Below are positions 6,881 to 11,836 of a stretch of 11,836 nt of DNA, in pieces. The notes under the pieces were generated by a model, which saw nothing but the letters and a program-made list of their open reading frames with translations, did no database searches and had not been told where the DNA came from. A program made the position numbers and the translations under genes. The stretch's first letter is position 1; the number at the start of each line of letters is the position of its first letter. Origin of the DNA: an uncultured Lachnospiraceae bacterium (lineage in GTDB: Bacteria; Bacillota_A; Clostridia; Lachnospirales; Lachnospiraceae); contig CAJUOF010000341.1 of the NCBI GenBank assembly GCA_910587905.1, positions 1 through 11,836 on the forward strand. The letters are read 5' to 3'.

Positions 6881-7675
6881 ATGAGAACCTGTGGGGAGAT
6901 TGCGGCCTGGTTTGACGAAAAGTGGCCGGAGGCCCTGGCCTGTTCCTGGGACAATGTAGGCCTTCTGGCAGGCCGGTCGGAGAAGGAAGTGCGGACGGTC
7001 TATGTGGCCCTGGACGCCACGGAGACGGTTGTGGAGGCGGCCATTGAGGCAGGTGCCGACATGCTCATTACCCATCATCCGTTGATTTTTGGCGGAATGA
7101 AGCATGTGAGTGACCGGGATGCCTTGGGGAGACGGTTGTTGTCGCTTGTCCGGGCGGACATTTCCTGCTACAGCGGCCATACGAGCTTCGACATCGCAAA
7201 AGGCGGGATGGCGGACCTGGCGGCGGAGCGGTTTGACCTGTTTTTGGGGACGGTTTTGCCCCTTGAGGTGACGGGAGAGCAGGATGGGGTCCCGGTGGGG
7301 ATCGGAAAGGTGGGAGAGCTTCGGGAGCCCATGACGGTGGAGGCACTTTCCAAGGCTGTGAAGGAGCGGTTCGGGATTCCGGCCGTGACGGTCTATGGTT
7401 CCGGGAGGGTTGTCCGCAGGGCGGCTATTTCTCCCGGCTCGGGAAAGAGTATGGCGAAGGCGGCGCTTTTGGCCGGGGCCGACGTGCTCATCACCGGGGA
7501 CATGGGGCATCACGAGGGGCTGGATCTTCTGGCCGAGGGAGTGTCTTTGGTGGATGCCGGCCATTATGGGCTGGAGCATTTGTTTGTGGATGCAGTGGCG
7601 GAGAAACTGGAAGCGGCAGGGGACGGGCTCAGGGTAGTCCGGGCGCCTGTGGCGTATCCTTATCAAATACTATAA
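6881..7675 (+). CDS. Nif3-like dinuclear metal centre hexameric protein
   Basis: The product (264 aa) belongs to the Nif3/YbgI/YqfO family, toroidal hexamers with a two-metal site. The biochemical role is unsettled; one family member has been described as a GTP cyclohydrolase I type 2 homologue. The family start is clear: EIAAWFDEKWPEALACSWDNVGLLAG (about 6-31). Metal ligands match the known set: H65-H66 in ITHHPLIF, D104 in GHTSFD, and H228 and E232 in DAGHYGLEH. At 264 residues it is the short form, lacking the PII/CutA-like insertion that enlarges B. subtilis YqfO to about 370. It lies downstream of trmK, a strongly conserved pairing, and 21 nt before the nucleoside kinase, so it is probably cotranscribed with it. 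Confidence 0.92.
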   Translation: MRTCGEIAAWFDEKWPEALACSWDNVGLLAGRSEKEVRTVYVALDATETVVEAAIEAGADMLITHHPLIFGGMKHVSDRDALGRRLLSLVRADISCYSGHTSFDIAKGGMADLAAERFDLFLGTVLPLEVTGEQDGVPVGIGKVGELREPMTVEALSKAVKERFGIPAVTVYGSGRVVRRAAISPGSGKSMAKAALLAGADVLITGDMGHHEGLDLLAEGVSLVDAGHYGLEHLFVDAVAEKLEAAGDGLRVVRAPVAYPYQIL

Positions 7676-7696
7676 GAGGATTCTGGAGGGATTTTT

Positions 7697-9352
7697 ATGT
7701 GGAAGGTAACGGTTGATGGCAGAGCGCTTGAGGTGGAAGAGCAGAGCACCCTTTTGTCTCTTGCAAGGCAGGTGCAGGGAGAGTATGCCCACGACATCCT
7801 GCTTGCGTCGGTGGACGGAAAGCTGGCAGAATTACATAAAACAGTGAGGGACGGCAGCCATGTTCGGTTTTTTACGGCGGCGGACGGACCGGGCATCCAG
7901 ACCTATCACCGCAGTATGGTCTTTTTGCTGGTGAAAGCGATCTACAAGGTGGCAGGCCGGGAGAACCTGGATAAGGTGCTGGTGGATTTTTCCGTGAGTA
8001 AGGGGCTTTATGTGGACATCCGGGGACGGGTCACGGTGGACGGGACCTTTGTGGAACGGGTGGAGGCAAAGATGCGAGAGCTGGTGGAAGAGAAGATTCC
8101 CATTGACAAGCGGAATGTTTCCACCGACGAGGCGGTGAGGCTGTTCGGGCTGTATGAGATGCATGACAAGGAAAAGCTGTTCCGTTACCGGAGGGTTTCC
8201 AGGGTCAACCTGTACCGGATCCGTGGTTTTGAAGATTATTATTATGGCTATATGGTGCCGGATACGGGCTATCTCAAATATTTTAAGCTCTATCCTTTTG
8301 ACGGGGGCATTGTGATTCAGATGCCGGTCCAGCGGGAGCCGGAGGTGGTTCCGGATTTCCAGCCTGGTGAGAAGGTCTACCGCTGCCAGAAGGAGTCTTC
8401 CCGGTGGGGGGAGACGCTGGGCGTGGACACGGTGGGGGATCTCAACGAGTGGATCGTGAACGGTTCTGTGGGCGATCTGATCCTGGTGCAGGAGGCGCTC
8501 ATGGAGAAGCGGCTGGGGGAGATCGCCACGGAAATTGCTTCGGATCGGAAGAAGAAGTTTGTCATGATCGCCGGGCCTTCTTCTTCGGGAAAGACCAGTT
8601 TTTCTCACCGGCTCTCCATCCAGCTTCGGACGCTGGGCCTTAAGCCCCATCCCATCGCTCTGGACAATTATTTTGTCAACCGGGAGGATACGCCCAAGGA
8701 TGAATTCGGCGAGTATAATTTTGAATGCCTGGAAGCCATCGATGTGGAGCAGTTCAACAAGGACATGACGGAGCTTTTGGCGGGGAAGACGGTGGCCATG
8801 CCCACGTTTAATTTTAAGAAGGGCAAGCGGGAGTACCGGGGCGACACGCTGACGCTGGGGGAGGAGGATATCCTGGTGGTCGAGGGAATCCACGGCCTCA
8901 ACGACAAGCTCTCTTACAGCCTGGCGCCGGAGAACAAGTACCGGATCTACATCAGTGCGCTGACACAGCTCAACGTGGACGAGCACAATCGGATCCCCAG
9001 CACCGACGGGCGGCTGATCCGGCGGATCGTGCGGGACGCCAGAACCAGGGGAACGGCCGCAAAGGATACCATCGCCATGTGGCCTTCTGTCCGGAGGGGG
9101 GAGGAGGAGAATATCTTCCCTTATCAGGAGTCGGCGGACGTGGTGTTCAATTCGGCGCTGATCTATGAACTGGCGGTGCTCAAGCCTTATGCGGAGCCGC
9201 TTCTCTTCGGGATTCCCAAGGATGCGCCGGAGTACGTGGAGGCCAAGCGCCTGCTCAAGTTTTTTGATTACTTTCTGACGGTGGTCAGTGACAATATCCC
9301 GAACAATTCTCTGCTCCGGGAGTTTATGGGAGGTAGCTGTTTCAATGTATGA
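7697..9352 (+). CDS. Nucleoside (uridine-like) kinase with N-terminal TGS/threonyl-tRNA synthetase-like region
   Basis: The product (551 aa) is a fusion. Residues 1-60 resemble a TGS domain. Residues of about 65-200 resemble the second additional (editing-type) domain of threonyl-tRNA synthetase, including VDFSVSKGLYVDIRG, but the zinc/editing histidine motif HxxxH is not intact (HRSMVFLL at 71-78). Residues of about 285-490 form a P-loop kinase of the phosphoribulokinase/uridine kinase family: Walker A GPSSSGKTS (293-301), substrate motif ALDNYF (321-326, D323), and VVEGIHGLN (394-402). No aminoacylation catalytic core is present, so it is not ThrRS. The expected reaction is ATP-dependent phosphorylation of a nucleoside such as uridine or cytidine, which is inference. 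The ribosome binding site CTGGAGGG precedes the ATG. Its last 8 bp overlap the next gene. Confidence 0.88.
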   Translation: MWKVTVDGRALEVEEQSTLLSLARQVQGEYAHDILLASVDGKLAELHKTVRDGSHVRFFTAADGPGIQTYHRSMVFLLVKAIYKVAGRENLDKVLVDFSVSKGLYVDIRGRVTVDGTFVERVEAKMRELVEEKIPIDKRNVSTDEAVRLFGLYEMHDKEKLFRYRRVSRVNLYRIRGFEDYYYGYMVPDTGYLKYFKLYPFDGGIVIQMPVQREPEVVPDFQPGEKVYRCQKESSRWGETLGVDTVGDLNEWIVNGSVGDLILVQEALMEKRLGEIATEIASDRKKKFVMIAGPSSSGKTSFSHRLSIQLRTLGLKPHPIALDNYFVNREDTPKDEFGEYNFECLEAIDVEQFNKDMTELLAGKTVAMPTFNFKKGKREYRGDTLTLGEEDILVVEGIHGLNDKLSYSLAPENKYRIYISALTQLNVDEHNRIPSTDGRLIRRIVRDARTRGTAAKDTIAMWPSVRRGEEENIFPYQESADVVFNSALIYELAVLKPYAEPLLFGIPKDAPEYVEAKRLLKFFDYFLTVVSDNIPNNSLLREFMGGSCFNV

Positions 9353-10394
9353 CAAAGAGTTTCATCAGGGGTTTGCAGCGCTTTTGGATTTCGCGGAGGC
9401 GCTGGCTTCGGGGGATTTGTCTGCCGCTCGTTCGGAGTGGGATGTTCCGATGGACGGCGAATTGGGGAGATTGTATGGAAGTCTTTTCCGGATCCGGGAG
9501 CGGATGGAGGCCTTTCAGGAGGAGACGGCGAAGGCGGGCCGTCATGCGGCGCTGATTGAGAATGACAATGAGCTTTTAGTGGAGCTTCTCAGCCGGCGAA
9601 ATGAATGGCTTCTGGTGGTGGATACGGACAGCAAGGAGATCCTGTACTGCAACAAACGGCGGAACGGGGAGGACGGAAAAGATGCGGTCTGTGAGACCTG
9701 CAAGAAGCGGCTTTCCTTCCAGTCGGAACTTCTGGAGTGGAACGATGCGGAATATGGCAGTGCGGACCAGTACAATGTGTGGGAGGTCGAGGGCGAGAAC
9801 GAAACCTTCTACCGCATCACGTCTTTCCCGGTGGAATGGAAGGATAAGAATTCCCATGTCCATATCGTGGTGGACATCACAGATGAAAAGAAGATGGCCC
9901 ACGCGCTGACCAGCAAGGCTTACCGGGATCCTGGGACCGGCATCCGGAACCGTCTGTTTTTCGAGGAATACATGGACGGTATTTTGAAGGAGCGGCGGGA
10001 GGCCACTCTCTGTTACCTGGATTTGGACGGCTTAAAGTATGTCAACGACACTTTCGGCCATCTGGAGGGGGACATTTACATCCAGACCTTCGTGGAGGTG
10101 ATTCGAAGCAATTTCCGAAACGACGATACCTTTGCCAGGAGCGGCGGGGACGAGTTCTGCCTGGTTCTCACGGGCCGCATCAAGGACCTGATCGACCGGA
10201 AGATGGCGGAGATCCTGGAAAGCTTCCAGGCTGTGGACAATGGGGAATACCAGTGCAGCTTCAGCTATGGGATCGTGGAGGTTGAGGGGAAGGATAACGA
10301 ATGGACCTTGGACGAGATTCTTCAGCAGGCGGATGCGGCCATGTATGAGTGCAAGCGCAGGAACAAGGAGAAGTATCCGGCTCTGGTTCGGTGA
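9345..10394 (+). CDS. Soluble PAS-like/GGDEF diguanylate cyclase
   Basis: The product (349 aa) is predicted to make cyclic di-GMP from two GTP. No signal peptide or membrane helix is visible, so it is cytoplasmic. Residues of about 17-60 resemble a HAMP-like helical segment (ASGDL...GELGRLYGSLFRIRERM). Residues of about 86-180 look like a PAS fold (EWLLVVDTDSKEILYCNKR ... VHIVVDITDEKK). Residues of about 190-345 are a complete GGDEF domain: YRDPGTGIRNR, metal-binding D216/D218 in LDLDGLKYVNDTFGH, and active-site SGGDEF (256-261). An inhibitory I-site, RNDD (248-251), sits at the canonical spacing, so product feedback is likely. C102, C116 and C119 in the sensor half suggest metal or redox sensing. 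The ATG overlaps the kinase gene by 8 bp, with GGGAGG (9328-9333) 11 nt upstream inside that gene. The longer frame from 9288 is rejected as lying wholly within the kinase. Confidence 0.9.
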   Translation: MYDKEFHQGFAALLDFAEALASGDLSAARSEWDVPMDGELGRLYGSLFRIRERMEAFQEETAKAGRHAALIENDNELLVELLSRRNEWLLVVDTDSKEILYCNKRRNGEDGKDAVCETCKKRLSFQSELLEWNDAEYGSADQYNVWEVEGENETFYRITSFPVEWKDKNSHVHIVVDITDEKKMAHALTSKAYRDPGTGIRNRLFFEEYMDGILKERREATLCYLDLDGLKYVNDTFGHLEGDIYIQTFVEVIRSNFRNDDTFARSGGDEFCLVLTGRIKDLIDRKMAEILESFQAVDNGEYQCSFSYGIVEVEGKDNEWTLDEILQQADAAMYECKRRNKEKYPALVR

Positions 10395-10433
10395 GGGAAG
10401 TGTCGGCTTTTGTCGCAGGGCGGAAAAAAATGG

Positions 10434-10463
10434 CTGACAAACCCGCCTGGCCCGTGGTATAAT
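10434..10463 (+). promoter_or_regulatory. Strong extended -10 sigma-A promoter of the coiled-coil gene
   Basis: CTGACA (10434-10439, 5 of 6) and a perfect TATAAT (10458-10463) are separated by 18 bp. TGG directly precedes the -10 as the extended element. The expected transcript start is near 10470, giving a 20-nt leader that includes GAGGAGGTG. Confidence 0.8.
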
Positions 10464-10489
10464 GGAGACCAGAGCGAGGAGGTGTAAGG

Positions 10490-10963
10490 ATGACCTTGAC
10501 GAATCGGGATCTGGAGGCAGTGTCCGGATCGCTGAAGGAACTGTTGAAGTCTGAATTACAGCCGATGAAGGCGGGTCTGGAAAGCCTTGGGACGGATGTC
10601 GGGGATCTGAAGGCCGACATGGAACGGGTGCTCTCGGAGACAGCCAAAATACAGCCGATAAAAGAGGATATCCAGAGTTTGAAGGAGGAGACGGCAGGAT
10701 TTAAGGCGGACGTGGGGATCTTTAAGATCGACATGGTGACCTTCAAGTTTGACCTGTCGGATGCGAAAGAGGAGGTCCGGTATCTCAAGCGGAAGGTGGA
10801 GCATGTGGTCGTGCCCCAGATGCTCCTTCTGGGAGACGGCTGTTCCTGTGAGGAAGAGCGGCAGGAGCGGACGGAAGAGCGCCTGGACGCCTTGGAGGCG
10901 GACGTGGCCCTTCTGAAGCAGAAGATGGCTGAGCAGGAGGAGAAAATACAGAAGTTGGCGTGA
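10490..10963 (+). CDS. Hypothetical coiled-coil protein
   Basis: The product (157 aa) has no family I can name with confidence. It is almost entirely charged and helical. It begins LTNRDLEAVSGSLKELL and continues as a long coiled coil of Leu/Ile/Phe-spaced repeats (about 12-105), including the near-repeats FKADVGIFKIDMVTFKFDL at 71-89. A short non-helical break, VVPQMLLLGDGCSCEE (107-122), holds two cysteines (C118, C120). A second coiled coil, RLDALEADVALLKQKMAEQEEKIQ, follows to the C-terminus. Small clostridial proteins with the pattern 'coil - IPQ.xLL - coil' are common and uncharacterised; that resemblance is from memory. There is no signal peptide or membrane segment. GAGGAGGTG precedes the ATG. 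It is monocistronic, with its own promoter and terminator, and is probably well expressed. Confidence 0.85.
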   Translation: MTLTNRDLEAVSGSLKELLKSELQPMKAGLESLGTDVGDLKADMERVLSETAKIQPIKEDIQSLKEETAGFKADVGIFKIDMVTFKFDLSDAKEEVRYLKRKVEHVVVPQMLLLGDGCSCEEERQERTEERLDALEADVALLKQKMAEQEEKIQKLA

Positions 10964-10976
10964 GCCATAGAGTGCG

Positions 10977-11003
10977 GCAGGGGGAGAAAATTCCCCTGCT
11001 TTT
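10977..11003 (+). terminator. Intrinsic terminator after the coiled-coil gene
   Basis: GCAGGGGGA (10977-10985) pairs with TTCCCCTGC (10991-10999): nine pairs including one G-T wobble, with a 5-nt loop and then TTTT. It sits 13 nt past the stop codon. The T tract is short, so readthrough is possible. Confidence 0.8.
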
Positions 11004-11030
11004 GTCGTCCGTTCCTCGACGCACAATTTT

Positions 11031-11068
11031 TACTGTTAAATTTCCACGGAACATGCTATACTGTTAAA
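11031..11068 (+). promoter_or_regulatory. Extended -10 promoter of the zf-HC2 gene with a 10-bp direct repeat
   Basis: TGCTATACT (11054-11062) is an extended -10 element. The -35 region 17 bp upstream (TGTTAA, 11034-11039) is poor. TACTGTTAAA occurs twice, at 11031-11040 and 11059-11068, so one copy covers the -35 region and the other overlaps the end of the -10 and the start site. The two copies are 28 bp apart. This arrangement suggests a repressor or alternative-sigma recognition site; that is inference. Confidence 0.55.
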
Positions 11069-11097
11069 GGACTTTTTATGGTTGAAGGAGGGTTCTT

Positions 11098-11460
11098 ATG
11101 AACCGCTGTATGGAAATTCAGGCGCAGATCACGGATTATATAGACGGAAGCCTTCCGCCGGACAAACTGGAGGGCTTTGTCACCCATATCCGTTCCTGCG
11201 GCGAGTGCAGGGAAGAACTGAACGTTTACTATACACTGTACCTGGGAATTTTGCAGTTGGAGCATGAGGACGAGGAGGTCAAGGAGCTTTATGATCTGGA
11301 CGGGGCGCTGGAGGAAGAACTGGAGCACTCGGAACGGCTGATCAAAAGGCGCCATTTTCTGCAGGGACTTCGCTATGTGATCTATACGACGGCGTTCTGG
11401 TGCACGCTTCTTGCAGTGCTGTTCCAGCTTCGGATTTTTTCGGATCTTGGGGTGCTGTAG
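11098..11460 (+). CDS. Membrane-anchored zf-HC2 (anti-sigma-like) protein
   Basis: The product (120 aa) has a zinc-binding anti-sigma-like N-terminus: C4, then H30-x3-C34-x2-C37 (HIRSCGECREEL). This matches the layout of the ZAS domain of RsiW-type anti-sigma factors. An acidic linker follows (about 52-78, HEDEEVKELYDLDGALEEELE), then basic residues KRRH and one hydrophobic helix (about 92-113) near the C-terminus. Only a handful of residues follow the helix, so there is almost no external sensor domain. No ECF sigma gene is adjacent within the window, so a partner must lie elsewhere, or the protein has another role in zinc or protein binding. A strong site, GAAGGAGGG, precedes the ATG by 5 nt. 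polA begins 61 nt downstream with no terminator between, so cotranscription with polA is likely. Confidence 0.85.
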   Translation: MNRCMEIQAQITDYIDGSLPPDKLEGFVTHIRSCGECREELNVYYTLYLGILQLEHEDEEVKELYDLDGALEEELEHSERLIKRRHFLQGLRYVIYTTAFWCTLLAVLFQLRIFSDLGVL

Positions 11461-11521
11461 GGCTCTTTTCCAATACGGATTTTAGATGGGGGCTGTCCAG
11501 GCAGGAGGGAAAGGAAGAACT

Positions 11522-11836
11522 ATGAAGGAAAAGATTGTACTGATCGACGGATACAGCATTTTGAACCGGGCCTTTTACGGCATCCATGCGGGGATGACCA
11601 ATTTTGAGGGGCTCCACACCAATGCGGTATACGGATTTTTAAATATTCTGCTTAAGATTCTGGACGAGGAGGCGCCGGAATACCTGGCGGTGGCCTTTGA
11701 CGTGAAGGCGCCCACCTTCCGCCACAAACTTTATGAGGCGTATAAAGGAACCAGGAAGAGGATGCCGGACGAGCTCCACGAGCAGGTGCCCATCACCAAG
11801 GAGGTCCTTTCGGCCATGGGGATTCCCGCAGTCGAG
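11522..11836 (+). CDS. polA: DNA polymerase I, N-terminal 105 residues (cut by window edge)
   Basis: This is the 5' end of DNA polymerase I, used in repair and Okazaki-fragment processing. The visible 105 residues belong to the 5'-3' exonuclease (FEN-type) domain. They begin MKEKIVLIDGYSILNRAFYG (1-20, metal-binding D9). LHTNAVYGFLNILLKIL follows at about 31-47, and then AVAFDVKAPTFRHKLYEAYK (56-75, with D60) and RMPDELHEQVPITKEVL. Catalytic acidic residues and the conserved FRHxxYxxYK motif are intact. AGGAGG (11503-11508) is somewhat far from the ATG (13 nt), but a second purine stretch, AAGGAAG, lies closer. The frame stays open to the last base of the window. No separate promoter is evident, so transcription from the zf-HC2 promoter is likely. 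Confidence 0.95.
   Translation, partial: MKEKIVLIDGYSILNRAFYGIHAGMTNFEGLHTNAVYGFLNILLKILDEEAPEYLAVAFDVKAPTFRHKLYEAYKGTRKRMPDELHEQVPITKEVLSAMGIPAVE

Noticed and set aside
7832..9355. Minus-strand open frame of 507 codons opposite the nucleoside kinase
   Set aside because: It is antisense to a clear P-loop kinase, with no domain and biased residue content.

Overview
This window looks like an ordinary chromosomal core region of a Gram-positive Clostridia member, most likely a Lachnospiraceae (Clostridium cluster XIVa) genome of moderately high G+C. The evidence is the gene order dgt-dnaG-rpoD-trmK-nif3 (the rpoD-trmK-nif3 part is typical of Firmicutes), the strong GGAGG-type ribosome binding sites, the fused TGS/ThrRS-like nucleoside kinase that is common in Clostridia, and the primary-sigma protein with a short region 1. 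I see no phage, plasmid, insertion-sequence, CRISPR or defence genes. The family-level assignment is inference; no rRNA gene is present to confirm it.

Layout. At the left edge a sodium-dependent (NSS/SNF) transporter runs leftward (1374-19). A 385-bp divergent region separates it from the rightward genes. It holds a promoter for each side and, ahead of dgt, a leader of about 165 nt with two strong hairpins. Then come dgt (dNTP triphosphohydrolase), dnaG (primase) and rpoD (primary sigma factor), closely spaced. trmK (tRNA m1A22 methyltransferase) and a Nif3-family protein follow, but each is preceded by an unusually long intergenic stretch occupied by a large nested inverted repeat (5686-5806 and 6664-6827). 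A nucleoside kinase follows nif3 closely, and its last codons overlap the start of a soluble PAS-like/GGDEF diguanylate cyclase. I find no convincing terminator between dgt and the cyclase gene, so these seven genes may form one long unit, with the inverted repeats as possible RNA processing or attenuation points.

After the cyclase there is a separate transcription unit with a near-consensus extended -10 promoter. It encodes a 157-residue coiled-coil protein of unknown function and ends at an intrinsic terminator. A further extended -10 promoter, overlapped by a 10-bp direct repeat, drives a small membrane-anchored zf-HC2 protein resembling an anti-sigma factor. This is followed by the 5' end of polA (DNA polymerase I), cut by the window edge.

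Functionally, the core unit joins nucleotide-pool control (dgt), replication initiation (dnaG), global transcription (rpoD) and tRNA modification (trmK), with polA nearby. The items most worth a second look are the two unrelated long palindromes flanking trmK, the dgt leader, the cysteine-containing sensor half of the cyclase, and the orphan anti-sigma-like protein with its repeat-bearing promoter. I did not find a clearly new multi-gene system here.
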